In this document: positions 45,362 to 56,000 of the stretch, one piece after another | Layout of the letters: each line of letters starts with the position of its first letter | Position numbering within the stretch: the first letter of the stretch is position 1 | Origin: Nostoc sp. NMS9 | GTDB taxonomy: Bacteria; Cyanobacteriota; Cyanobacteriia; Cyanobacteriales; Nostocaceae | Length of the DNA stretch: 64,000 nt | Reading direction: 5' to 3' | Assembly (NCBI RefSeq): GCF_017114995.1 | Contig: NZ_JABXKL010000074.1 | Location: forward strand, 1 to 64,000 | The notes under the pieces: model-generated | Databases searched by the model: none | Seen by the model: only the letters and a program-made list of their open reading frames with translations | What the model was told of the DNA's origin: nothing | Made by a program: the position numbers and the translations under genes

Positions 45362-48300
45362 ATGATGATTGCATTACCCGGATTTCAGATTGTCACTTTG
45401 TTAAAAGCAGGGGTAAAAGCAGTCATATACCGTGGAATTAAGGTTAAAGATCAGTGTCCGGTAATTATCAAAGGGCTACGTCCAGAACAGTGTACACCCA
45501 ATAATATTGAACAACTCAAACATGAGTATGCGATCGCTCAAAGGTTAAATAGCGCCGCCGCCCTCATTGTCTACGCCTTAGAAATGCATCAGGGAATCCC
45601 TTATTTAATTATGGAGGATTTTCAGGCGCGATCGCTCGATCAATTGCTAGACCAATTTCAACAGCCTGTGCCGTTTCTGAAGATTGCGATTGAAATCACT
45701 AGCAAACTTGCACAAATTCACACTTATCATATTGTCCACAAGGATATTAAGCCGCAAAATATCTTAATTAACCTCGAAACTAGTCAGGTCAAAATTGCTG
45801 ATTTTGGAATTGCTACGTTCATTCCATACCAGCAGCAAATGGTTAGCAGTTCCAGTCGCATTGAAGGCAGTCTACCTTATTTATCACCTGAGCAAACCGG
45901 GCGGATGAATCGAGGAATTGACCATCGCAGCGATTTGTATTCTCTGGGAATCACCTTTTATGAGATGCTGACAGGTCAGCTACCATTTCAAGGCAAAGAC
46001 CCCTTAGAATGGGTGCATTGTCATATTGCCAAATCTCCACCATCCCCGAAAAAGCTAAACTCTGATATTCCCCAAATGCTCTGTGACATCATCATCAAAT
46101 TGCTGTCGAAGGTTGCAGAACAGAGGTATCAGAGCGCTTTAGGTTTGCAATTTGATCTGGAACGGTGCTTAAAGCAATTGGAGACAACTGGACAAATCCA
46201 ATCCTTTGTTTTGGGTGAGCAAGATATCTCAGAGCGCTTTCAAATTCCTCAAAAATTGTATGGGCGAGAACCAGAGATTGCCAAGCTTTTACAAGCATTT
46301 GAACGAGTTGTTAGTCAAGGGAAACCAGAACTGGTGTTAGTTTCTGGCTATGCTGGGGTTGGTAAATCTTCTCTGGTGAAGGAGATTCACAAGCCCATTG
46401 TTAGAGAACGCGGGGTTTTTATCTCTGGTAAATTTGATCAGTACAAACGAGATATTCCTTACTCCACCATTGTTCAAGCTTTTCAAACACTGGCTCGACA
46501 AATTTTAACGCAGCCTGAAAATCAACTTGCTACCTGGAAAAAGCGAATACAAGCAGCATTAGGGAACAATGGTAGATTAATCACAGATGTAATTCCAGAA
46601 GTTGAACTAATCGTTGGAGAACAGCCTCCTATACCAGAGTTGGGGCCTGCCGAATCTCAAAACCGATTCAATTTGGTGTTTCAAAATTTTATCAGCGTCT
46701 TTGCTCAAAAAGAGCATCCACTCACTGTCTTTTTAGATGATATGCAGTGGGCAGACAGCGCTACTTTAAATTTAATTCAAACCGTCATTACTGGGTCTAG
46801 TATCCAATATCTCTGCTTCATTTTGGCTTTTCGAGATAACGAAGTAGATGTTGTGCATCCCTTTAGTTTGATGATGGACAAGATTTGCCAGTATGGAGCC
46901 AGAACAACTGAAATTCTCCTTACTCCCTTGAATATTGTTTATATAAATCAGTTGATTGCTGATACCTTGCATAGTTCAGTAGAACGAGTAGAACCTCTTG
47001 CTCAATTGATTATCCAAAAAACTGACGGTAATCCCTTTTTTGTCAATGAGTTTCTGAAAACACTCCATCAAGAAAATCTGCTGAATTTTGACCCCCCTCA
47101 ATCCCCCACCCCCCTTGGTAAGGGGGGACAGAGGGGGGTAAAAGGGGGGTGGCAATGGAATTTAGCTCAGATTGAAGCCCAAGGTATGACAGATAATATT
47201 GTCAGTTTGATGATTGGGCGGATGCAAAAACTGCCAGCCGCAACTCAACAGGTGCTGAAGTTAGCCTCCTGTATTGGTAATCGCTTTGATTTAGAAGTTT
47301 TAGCAATCGTTGGTGAACAATCTATTGAAGAAACAGCGAATGCACTTGTTGATGCAATTTTAAGAGGATTAATTATCCCCATAGAGTCAGATGAAACTGC
47401 CCAGAAAAACTATCGTTTCTATCATGACCGAGTTCAACAAGCTGCATACTCCTTAATTGCTGATGAATCAAAGTCGGCAGTTCACCTGACAATTGGACGG
47501 CTTTTGCTGAAAAATGCTAGTCCTGAACAAATGAACGAGCAAATATTTGATTTAGTCAATCAACTCAATTTCGCTGTGGATCTAATTATTGAGCAGACAG
47601 AAAAAGATGAATTGCTACGGTTGAATTTAATCGCTGCTAAGAAAGCAAAAGCCTCTACAGCCTATACTCCTGCTAAAAAGTTTTTTAGCGTTGCCATGAA
47701 TCTTTTACCTAAAAATTCCTGGATTGAACAATATGAACAAACATTTACTCTATTCAGAGAACTAGCTGAGTGTGAATTCTTAATAGGAAATTTAGGACAA
47801 GCGGAAGAATTATTTGAATTACTATTTATTAAAGCAGCATCTTATGTAGATAAATCTAATATTTATATGCTGCAAATCAGACTCTATCAAGTTGCAGGGA
47901 GGTATGAAGAGGCGCTGACATTGGGATTAGAAGCTTTAAAACTTTTTGGGGTGACATTCCCTGACACAAATGAGGAAGTGCAGGCTGCGATCGCAATTGA
48001 AAAAAACCAGGTATTAACCAATTTAGGTAACAGACAAGTCTCTGATATAATTAATGCTATAGTAATCCAAGATCCAAATATTAAAACAGTGATTAGTCTG
48101 TTGACAACTTTGGGGCCACCTACTTATCTCGGTAGACCTGATCTCTTTCCCTTAGTCGTACTTAAAGCAGTTAACTACTCACTCAAGTTTGGTAATACGG
48201 AAGATTCCTGCTTTGCCTACAGCATGTATGCCATGTTATTGGTTTCCATCTTCCATGATATTCCCACAGGGTACGCATTTTCTGAGATGACAATTCAATT

Positions 48301-51300
48301 AAATGAAAAGTTGCATGACTTGAAACTTAGAGGAGTTGTTCTGCACATTCATGGAAGTCATATTAATGTTTGGCGTAACCATATTGCTACCGATATTCCC
48401 TTTTTAGAGCGGGGATTTATCGGCTGTGTGGAAGCCGGTGATGTGACGATGGCAAACTACAATGGTTATCAAGGCTCGTGGCAAATTATCCAATTAGGTT
48501 TTCCACTTACAGAAACATACAAATCTCTAGAAAAATATACTGCATTCGCCCGCCAGTCTAAACATGAGACTGTCTATCAGACAATCAAACTACAGCAGAT
48601 GCTACTGATGAATCTGCGCGGACTGACTCACCAAAATCTAACTCTAAGTAATGATGAATTTGATGAATCATCTGCTTTATCTATCATTACAGATGCAGGT
48701 TTTGTCAGTGGAATTATTTTTTATCATATTATAAAAGTAATTATATTTTTTACTTATGACCAATATCCAGAGGCATTGAATTCTGCCTTGAAATTGTCTA
48801 ATTTTCCAGTTACAACACTGGCATTACCAATTGAAACAGATTACATTTTATATTACTCCCTGACTCTCACGGCTCTTTATTCAAGAGTATCTTATCAAGA
48901 GCAAGAGCAGTTTTTACAAACCCTAAAATCCCATCAGCAGCAATTGCAATATTGGGCTAATCACTGCCCTGCAAACTTTTTACATAAGTCTCAGTTAGTA
49001 GCTGCTGAAATAGCTCGAATTGAAAATCGTGACTTGGAAGCAATGCGTCTGTATGAGCAATCAATTGCTTCAGCCCGTGAGCAAGGATTTGTACAATATG
49101 AAGCTTTAGCTCATGAGTTAGGCGCTAAGTTTTACTTAGAGCAGAAGTTTGAATTAATTGCCAAAACTTACTTGCAAGAAGCTAAAAATGCTTATGTACG
49201 CTGGGAGGCATCTGCTAAAGTTAAGCACCTCGAAGAGTACTATCCCCAGCTATTGCCACAACAACAGCTTCTCTCTAACGGAACGTTTTTCAGCACAGGT
49301 GAATACCTAGACTTCTTATCGGTCGTTAAAGCCTCTCAAACCATATCTAGTGAAATTGTGCTTTCGCAGTTGTTGAAGACATTAATGCAGATTGTCATTG
49401 AGCAAGCAGGAGCAGAGATTGGTTATTTATTGCTTGAATATGAGCAAAAATTGGCGATCGAAGTAGAAGCTAAATTTAATCCCCAAGCTGAAAAAATCAA
49501 TGTTTATCGACCTGTATTGGAGGGTGAAATTTCACAGGTTATTCCTCAATCAATACTGAATTATGTTCAGCGAACTCAAGAAACAGTGATTTTGCAGAAT
49601 GCCACTGAGCAGAATATGTTTTCCAAAGACGAGTATGTAATTAAAAAGCAACCTAAATCTGTACTTTGTTTACCAATCACCCATCAGTCGAAATTACTTG
49701 GTATTTTATATTTAGAAAACAATCTGATTTCCAGCGCCTTTACACAGGAGAAACTTTCCGTACTGGAAATATTGACAGTTCAAATTGCTATTTCTCTAGA
49801 AAATGCTCGTCTTTTTCAAGGTCTAGAAAATAGTCAAGAAAAACTCAATCTGGCGTTAAAATCTGCCCAAATCGGTGTTTGGAGTTGGGATATTGCCAAC
49901 GATCGCTTTGATTGGGATGAGCAAATTTATCAACTATTTGGGTTAACACCTGAAACTTTTGCTGGAACTTCCGAAGCAATTTTAGTTCGCCTGCATCCAG
50001 ATGATCGAGCATTGCTGGTTCAATCGTTGAGCCGAGCGATTAACGAAGGTGTGGAACATGATTTAGAATATCGAATTATTCAAGATGACGGCAGTATCGG
50101 CTACCTAGCCTGCCGAGGAAAAGCCTTTTTCAATGAAGCTGGTAAAGCCACACACATGAGTGGTGTTGTGCTTGATATTACACATCGCAAACAATCTGAG
50201 GCAGAACGAATCCAACTGATTCAAGAGCAAACCGCCCGACAAGAAGCAGAAGCCGATCAACAACGGGCAGCGTTTTTGGCTCAAATCAGTGCAATACTCG
50301 CCTCTTCCCTTGATTACGAAAGGACGCTAACAAGCGTGGCAAACCTGGCTGTGCCTTACTTTGCCGATTGGTGCAGCGTTGATCTGCTGCAAGACAACCA
50401 ATCAATTAATCGGGTAGCAGTTACTCACCGTGATCTAGAGAAAGTTAAGCTCGGTTGGGAACTTCATCAGCGTTATCCCAGAGGGTTGGATGCAGCTGAA
50501 GGTGTGCCGAAAGTGGTGCGTACAGGAGTTGCAGAAATGGTAGCAGAAATTTCAGATGCAGCCCTAGCAGCAGCCATCAAAGATCCAGAACATCTCCAGA
50601 TTCTGCGTGAACTTGGCTTAAAGTCATGTATAGTAGTTCCCTTGATGGCACGCGGACGGATTTTTGGTGCAATTTCCTTTGTGACTGCTGAATCAGAACG
50701 TCGTTACAGCACGGCTGACTTGTCACTAGCAAAAGATGTTGCCCATCGAGGTGCGATCGCCATTGATAATGCCCGCCTTTACCAAGAAGCGCAGCAAGCA
50801 CAAACAACAGCAGAGCGAGCATTAGAGCGAATTGCCCGTCTTCAATCCATCACAGCTGCTCTTTCAGAATCCCTGACACCAGCCCAAGTATCTGAAGTCA
50901 TTGTAGAGCAGAGCATGGCTGCCTTGGGAGCCAGTTCTGCCCTTGTTGCCTTGGTGAATGACAGTAAAACTGAACTGGAAATTGTGCGGGCGGTTGGCTA
51001 TAAACAGGATTTGATAGATGCTTGGCGTATTTTTGCCATCGATTCACCCTCTCCACTAGCAGAAGCTGTGCGAACTGGGAAACCTATTTGGGCACAAGCA
51101 ACAGAAAATCGGGTAGCTCATTACCCACATTTAGCAGAAATTTATGCTCAATATGATTTTAATGCCTGGATTTCTATTCCTTTGATGGTAGAAGGTTGGG
51201 CAGTTGGCGGTATAAGTTTGGGATTTACTCAGCCTCAACAACTGAGTGGAGAAGATCAAGCATTTATTTTGGCTGTTGCTCAACAATGCGCCCAAGCGAT

Positions 51301-52492
51301 CGCTCGCGCCCATCTCTATGAAGCCGAACAAATGGCACGAAGCGCTGCTGAATCAGCAAACCGCATCAAAGATGAATTTCTCGCTGTGCTATCCCATGAA
51401 TTGAGAACACCGCTTAATCCAATTCTGGGATGGACAAAACTGATGCGAACCCGCAAGCTCGACCAAGCAACAAGCGATCGCGCCCTAGAAACCATTGAGC
51501 GTAATGCGAAGTTACAAACCCAATTAATTGAAGATTTGCTCGATGTCTCCCGCATCCTTCAGGGTAAACTTAACCTCAACTTCTACCGGATTAATTTGGT
51601 ATCAGTCATTGAAGTTGCGATCGAGACAGTGCGTTTATCGGCGGAGGCTAAGTCTATCCAGATTCAGACAATTCTTGAATCCGGTGTCGGGGAAGTTTTA
51701 GGCGATGCCAATCGATTGCAACAAGTCATTTGGAATATCCTTTCTAATGCCATTAAGTTTACTCCCATCGGTGGACAGGTAAAAATTAAATTAGAGCAAG
51801 TTGGCTCACAGGTACAAATCTGTGTAACTGACACAGGAAAGGGAATTGCACCGGAGTTTTTACCTTATGTCTTTGATTATTTCCGTCAAGCAGATGGTGC
51901 GACAACTCGAAAATTTGGCGGTTTAGGTTTAGGATTAGCGATCGTCCGCCATCTTGTGGAACTTCACGGGGGAACTGTGCAAGCAGAAAGTCTGGGTGAA
52001 GGACAAGGAGCAAGTTTTACCGTCAGACTTCCATACTTACAGGATGAAAACAAAGGAATCAAGGATGCAAAAGATAACTACTCACTGGTGGCGGCTCAGT
52101 CTTCGCCCTTGTCTGGCTTAGAGATTCTGGTGGTGGATGATGATGCAGATATGCAAGAATTTTTGCCCTTCATGCTAGAGCAGTATGGTGCAACTGTTAC
52201 CGTTGTCGCTTCAGCTATTGAAGCTTTAACTGCATTGAGTCAATCCCAGCCAAATCTAATTATCAGTGATATCGGGATGCCAGAAATGGATGGCTATATG
52301 CTGATGCGACAGATAAGGAGTCTAGAACCAGAGCAAGGAGGGACAATTCCCGCGATCGCTTTAACTGCTTATGCTGGTGAGATGGATCGTCAACAAGCGA
52401 TCGCTGTGGGATTTCAACAGCATATTTCCAAACCTGTAGATCCAGAAGAATTGGTGAAGGCGATCGCGTCATTGGTTCCCGATTTGGCATGA
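45362..52492 (+). CDS. Giant hybrid Ser/Thr kinase - ATPase - GAF - PAS - GAF - GAF - histidine kinase - receiver (2376 aa)
   Basis: Domains: Ser/Thr kinase (about 5-270; HKDIKPQN with Asp128; ADFGIAT); ATPase with P-loop GYAGVGKS from 329 and LDDMQWAD; TPR-like helical region (about 770-1290); GAF (about 1310-1485); PAS (about 1489-1610); two more GAF domains (about 1634-1800 and 1826-1980); HisKA with His2012 in LSHELRTPL; HATPase (about 2112-2225; DTGKGIAPE; GLGLGLAIV); and a receiver with Asp2303 (SDIGMPEMDG). It is the larger relative of the protein at 27270-32693. A G-rich repeat is inserted in frame at 47088-47152 and encodes about 19 extra residues. Start is M1 or M2 of the double ATG. 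Confidence 0.94.
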   Translation: MMIALPGFQIVTLLKAGVKAVIYRGIKVKDQCPVIIKGLRPEQCTPNNIEQLKHEYAIAQRLNSAAALIVYALEMHQGIPYLIMEDFQARSLDQLLDQFQQPVPFLKIAIEITSKLAQIHTYHIVHKDIKPQNILINLETSQVKIADFGIATFIPYQQQMVSSSSRIEGSLPYLSPEQTGRMNRGIDHRSDLYSLGITFYEMLTGQLPFQGKDPLEWVHCHIAKSPPSPKKLNSDIPQMLCDIIIKLLSKVAEQRYQSALGLQFDLERCLKQLETTGQIQSFVLGEQDISERFQIPQKLYGREPEIAKLLQAFERVVSQGKPELVLVSGYAGVGKSSLVKEIHKPIVRERGVFISGKFDQYKRDIPYSTIVQAFQTLARQILTQPENQLATWKKRIQAALGNNGRLITDVIPEVELIVGEQPPIPELGPAESQNRFNLVFQNFISVFAQKEHPLTVFLDDMQWADSATLNLIQTVITGSSIQYLCFILAFRDNEVDVVHPFSLMMDKICQYGARTTEILLTPLNIVYINQLIADTLHSSVERVEPLAQLIIQKTDGNPFFVNEFLKTLHQENLLNFDPPQSPTPLGKGGQRGVKGGWQWNLAQIEAQGMTDNIVSLMIGRMQKLPAATQQVLKLASCIGNRFDLEVLAIVGEQSIEETANALVDAILRGLIIPIESDETAQKNYRFYHDRVQQAAYSLIADESKSAVHLTIGRLLLKNASPEQMNEQIFDLVNQLNFAVDLIIEQTEKDELLRLNLIAAKKAKASTAYTPAKKFFSVAMNLLPKNSWIEQYEQTFTLFRELAECEFLIGNLGQAEELFELLFIKAASYVDKSNIYMLQIRLYQVAGRYEEALTLGLEALKLFGVTFPDTNEEVQAAIAIEKNQVLTNLGNRQVSDIINAIVIQDPNIKTVISLLTTLGPPTYLGRPDLFPLVVLKAVNYSLKFGNTEDSCFAYSMYAMLLVSIFHDIPTGYAFSEMTIQLNEKLHDLKLRGVVLHIHGSHINVWRNHIATDIPFLERGFIGCVEAGDVTMANYNGYQGSWQIIQLGFPLTETYKSLEKYTAFARQSKHETVYQTIKLQQMLLMNLRGLTHQNLTLSNDEFDESSALSIITDAGFVSGIIFYHIIKVIIFFTYDQYPEALNSALKLSNFPVTTLALPIETDYILYYSLTLTALYSRVSYQEQEQFLQTLKSHQQQLQYWANHCPANFLHKSQLVAAEIARIENRDLEAMRLYEQSIASAREQGFVQYEALAHELGAKFYLEQKFELIAKTYLQEAKNAYVRWEASAKVKHLEEYYPQLLPQQQLLSNGTFFSTGEYLDFLSVVKASQTISSEIVLSQLLKTLMQIVIEQAGAEIGYLLLEYEQKLAIEVEAKFNPQAEKINVYRPVLEGEISQVIPQSILNYVQRTQETVILQNATEQNMFSKDEYVIKKQPKSVLCLPITHQSKLLGILYLENNLISSAFTQEKLSVLEILTVQIAISLENARLFQGLENSQEKLNLALKSAQIGVWSWDIANDRFDWDEQIYQLFGLTPETFAGTSEAILVRLHPDDRALLVQSLSRAINEGVEHDLEYRIIQDDGSIGYLACRGKAFFNEAGKATHMSGVVLDITHRKQSEAERIQLIQEQTARQEAEADQQRAAFLAQISAILASSLDYERTLTSVANLAVPYFADWCSVDLLQDNQSINRVAVTHRDLEKVKLGWELHQRYPRGLDAAEGVPKVVRTGVAEMVAEISDAALAAAIKDPEHLQILRELGLKSCIVVPLMARGRIFGAISFVTAESERRYSTADLSLAKDVAHRGAIAIDNARLYQEAQQAQTTAERALERIARLQSITAALSESLTPAQVSEVIVEQSMAALGASSALVALVNDSKTELEIVRAVGYKQDLIDAWRIFAIDSPSPLAEAVRTGKPIWAQATENRVAHYPHLAEIYAQYDFNAWISIPLMVEGWAVGGISLGFTQPQQLSGEDQAFILAVAQQCAQAIARAHLYEAEQMARSAAESANRIKDEFLAVLSHELRTPLNPILGWTKLMRTRKLDQATSDRALETIERNAKLQTQLIEDLLDVSRILQGKLNLNFYRINLVSVIEVAIETVRLSAEAKSIQIQTILESGVGEVLGDANRLQQVIWNILSNAIKFTPIGGQVKIKLEQVGSQVQICVTDTGKGIAPEFLPYVFDYFRQADGATTRKFGGLGLGLAIVRHLVELHGGTVQAESLGEGQGASFTVRLPYLQDENKGIKDAKDNYSLVAAQSSPLSGLEILVVDDDADMQEFLPFMLEQYGATVTVVASAIEALTALSQSQPNLIISDIGMPEMDGYMLMRQIRSLEPEQGGTIPAIALTAYAGEMDRQQAIAVGFQQHISKPVDPEELVKAIASLVPDLA
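47088..47152 (+). repeat. Dispersed G/C-tract repeat inserted in a coding region
   Basis: ACCCCCCTCAATCCCCCACC with CCCCTTGGTAAGGGGGGAC and GGGGGGTAAAAGGGGGGT is the same palindromic type as in both MITE copies and the intergenic regions. Here it is in frame and encodes PPQSPTPLGKGGQRGVKGG between NFD and WQWN. The paralogue at 27270 has only five residues (FNNAK) at that place. Confidence 0.85.
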
Positions 52493-52603
52493 TGGTGGAA
52501 TATAGCAGGTTACAATTTTGCCAGAGTCAATTGCTTCACTCCAACCGATTAAAAGTCAATAAGGTTCAGTTAGACTTGATCCTGCTAGAGGAGGTCAGCG
52601 ATC

Positions 52604-52684
52604 ATGTACAACAAAATAAGGAGGTCATTTGACCCAAGAAAAACAGCCAAGCGACGGTATAAAACGCTCTCAGGGCAAATTTGA
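52604..52684 (+). CDS. Possible 26-aa leader peptide
   Basis: ATG 52604 has a near-perfect site, AGGAGGTCAGCGATC, 8 bases before it, and encodes the basic peptide MYNKIRRSFDPRKTAKRRYK then TLSGQI. It overlaps the next small frame in another phase. Too short to judge as a gene. Confidence 0.3.
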   Translation: MYNKIRRSFDPRKTAKRRYKTLSGQI

Positions 52685-52823
52685 CCCCTTCCAAGAAACT
52701 AGGCAATGGTCAGCAGCAGCATCCGAGGAACGCTGTAAAAGAATAGCCAGAAACATAGGTAAACGATTAGTTGAAATAATCGATAACAGAAGACGAACCC
52801 CTACCAATAATTTGTATTTTTGA
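52629..52823 (+). CDS. Possible small soluble protein (64 aa), TTG start
   Basis: The frame begins with TTG at 52629, 3-4 bases after AAGGAGGT (52618-52625), which is short spacing. The product is polar, basic and without recognised motif (IKRSQGKFDPFQETRQW; RCKRIARNIGKRLVEIID). The upstream 26-codon frame overlaps it, so translational coupling is possible. I cannot say which of the two is real. Confidence 0.4.
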   Translation: MTQEKQPSDGIKRSQGKFDPFQETRQWSAAASEERCKRIARNIGKRLVEIIDNRRRTPTNNLYF

Positions 52824-52834
52824 GGACTACCCAG

Positions 52835-53074
52835 ATGACTGAGACAGCAACCCAAATACCGTTAACCGCCTTACTTCCTATGCTGACAGCGATCAGTGAA
52901 CGGGACTACCCACGTTTTAAGGAGCTTGAGATTGATTTTGCCTCTACTCACGGCGTAGAAGTGTGGGAGGATGTTTTTAATTTTCGTCTCAAGCCAGCAC
53001 TAGACAAAGACTCTGATCATTGGCTATTAATTCAAAAATGCAGTAAAGGTTTTACAGTAGTATCAACGATATAG
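52835..53074 (+). CDS. Small hypothetical protein (79 aa)
   Basis: ATG 52835 follows GAGGACTACCCAG; the frame extends to TTG 52820. It is a soluble acidic protein ([32 protein letters not shown]) that I do not recognise. Its last 12 bp overlap the end of the convergent poly-HAMP kinase gene. Confidence 0.55.
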   Translation: MTETATQIPLTALLPMLTAISERDYPRFKELEIDFASTHGVEVWEDVFNFRLKPALDKDSDHWLLIQKCSKGFTVVSTI

Positions 53075-56000
53075 CCAAACACGCAACAGCGACAGCAATT
53101 GCTCAGTATCTACGGGTTTAGTAATATAATCTGATGCGCCAGCTTCAATACACTTCTCGCGATCGCCTTGCATGGCTTTTGCGGTCAGTGCAATAATCGG
53201 CAAAGACTTAAATTGCTCGTTTTGGCGGATCGTGCGTGTTGTTTCGTAACCATCCATTTCTGGCATCATTACGTCCATCAAAACAACATCAATATCTGGT
53301 GTATTTTCTAACATGGTAATCCCCTCTCTACCATTTTCAGCATATAAAACCTGGATTTGATAACGCTCTAGCATACTGGTAAGGGCAAAGATATTCCGCA
53401 TATCGTCGTCTACAATTAGCGCTTTTTTGCCAGTGAGTAAGTAGTCTTGTGAATGCAGTTGTTCGAGTATTTGTCGCTTCGGTGCAGGTAAATTTGCTTG
53501 GACTCGGTGTAAAAATAATGCTGTTTCATCGAGGAGACGTTCGGGCGATCGCACATCTTTAATAATGATTGTCTCGGCAATCCGTCTGAGTTCTGTTTCT
53601 TGAGCTTTGCTAATTTCTCTACCTGTGTAGACAATAATTGGCAAACTTTTGCCGTTAGGTAGAAGCTTGATCTGCTCAATTAGTTCAAACCCGGTCATGT
53701 CGGGTAGCCCTAAATCAAGAACGAGGCAATCAAAATGCTGGGTGCGAATAGCTTCTAGAGCAGCTGCACCGTCAGCCACAGCAGTGGTCGAAACATCGCT
53801 GTTACCAATCAACTCAACAATACTCAGCCGTTGAGTGTCGTCGTCTTCGACTACCAATAAATTTTTCACTTGGCGCTCAACAAAACCTTTAATTTTGGTC
53901 AACGCCTCAGATATTGTCTCGCTGGTTAAAGGTTTTTGCAGATATGCGATCGCACCTAGTTGCAAACCACGTTGTCTCCCTTCTTCAACAGTCATGATAT
54001 GTACGGGAATGTGACGGGTATTTGGGTCATGTTTCAGACGATCCAATACTGTCCAACCATCCATTTCTGGCAACCGGATATCTAGCAAAACGGCTGAAGG
54101 TAGGAATTGCTGCGCTAGCATCAAACCTGTACTACCGGTTTGGGCGGCTATCACCTTGAATCCTTGTTGTTGCGCCATATCTAGAAGGATACGCGCAAAA
54201 TTAACATCATCTTCGACAATTAGTAACACGCGATCGCCTCTTTCTATAGTCGTGCGATCGTCATTAATCAGTGCAGAGTGCTGAGTGAGGAGTGAGGAGT
54301 GGGGAGTGAGGAGTGAGGAGTGGGGAGTGGGGAGTCCAAAGTAGGGAGTACTGGATTGTGTCGATGTCAACTCAGAACTCAGCACTCGTGACTCAGCACT
54401 CAATTGTGGTAGATAGAATGTAAAAGTGCTACCTTCACCGGGTTGACTGATTAGTTTAATTTCGCCGCCGAAGAGACGGGCAATTTCGCGGCTAATTGAT
54501 AAGCCCAATCCGGTACCGCCGTATCTCCGACTGGTAGAGCCATCGGCTTGCTGGAATGCTTCAAAAATCACTTTCTGTTTTTCGGGGGCAATCCCAATGC
54601 CTGTATCGCTGACTGAGAAAGCAATCACCAGCTGGGCACGATTTAAGGTTTCGTTGTCGTTGCTCCACCCTAGCTTGGCCACCGCAATCCGTAAGCGTAC
54701 CTCCCCTTGCTCTGTAAATTTAAAAGCGTTGGAGAGGAGATTTTTCAACACCTGTTGTATACGTTTGACATCTGTATAAATGCTGTTTGGCAATTCGGGA
54801 GTAAATTCGATTGCGAAAGTAAGTCCTTTGCTCTGAGCGATTTGCCGGAAGGTGCGCTCAATCTGTTCACCCAACTCTGCCAATGGCATTTGAGTCATGT
54901 CAATGGACATGGTTCCAGATTCAATTTTAGCGAGATCCAGAATGTCATTAATCAATGCCAACAAGTCAGTACCGGCTGAGTAAATTGTCTGGCTGTATTC
55001 GACTTGCTTGGCGGTGAGGTTGCGATCGATATTATCTGTCAATAATTTCGCCAAAATCAACAAGCTATTTAGCGGTGTCCGCAGTTCATGGGACATATTG
55101 GCGAGAAATTCTGATTTGTATTTTGAGGAGAGGGCGAGTTGTTCAGCCTTGTCTTCTAAAGACAGTCTTGCTTGTTCGATTTCTCGATTTTTGCGCTCGA
55201 CTTCTTTCTTCTGCATTGCCAACAACTCTGCCTTTTCTTCTAATTCGGCGTTGGTTTGTTGCAGTTCCTCTTGCTGTCCTTTGAGTAAATCCTCAGAGGT
55301 TTTGAGTGATTGGGCTTGTTGTTCTAGACGCTTGTTGGTTTCGCGGAGTTCGCTTTGCTGGGTTTGAAGTTCTTCAGCTAAAGATTGCGATTGTTTGAGT
55401 AATTCTTCAGTTCGCATCGATGCTGCGATCGTGTTGAGGACGATCGCGATACTTTCGGTAAGCTGGTCGAAGAATGTCAGATGAATTTCGCTAAAGCGGC
55501 GGAAGGATGCTAATTCAATCACTGCTGTCACCTGTCCTTCAAAAAGTACAGGTAAGACTACGGCATTCAGGGGCGTGGCTTCTCCTAACCCAGAGGCAAT
55601 TCTGACATAATCACTTGGCACTTCCGTCAGCAGAATTCGCTCTTTTTCTAAAGCGCATTGTCCCACCAAACCTTCACCCAAGTGGAAGCGGTTAGCTAGA
55701 TGTCTGCGTTCGCGGTAAGCGTAGCTACTGATTAGTTTCAAATACGGTGTATTTTCCAGAGAGTCCATCAGGAAGAATACGCCGTGTTGCGCTCCTACCA
55801 GGGGTGCTAGTTCTGAGAGAATTAGTTTAGATACGGTTTCTAAGTCTCGCTGCCCTTGCAGCATTCGGGTAAACTTGGCTAAGTTAGTTTTCAACCAGTC
55901 TTGTTCGGTATTTTTCTGCGTTGTCTCCCGCAGATTAGCAATCATCTGGTTGATGTTGTCTTTGAGTATTGCTACTTCCCCTAGTGCTTCGACGGCAATT

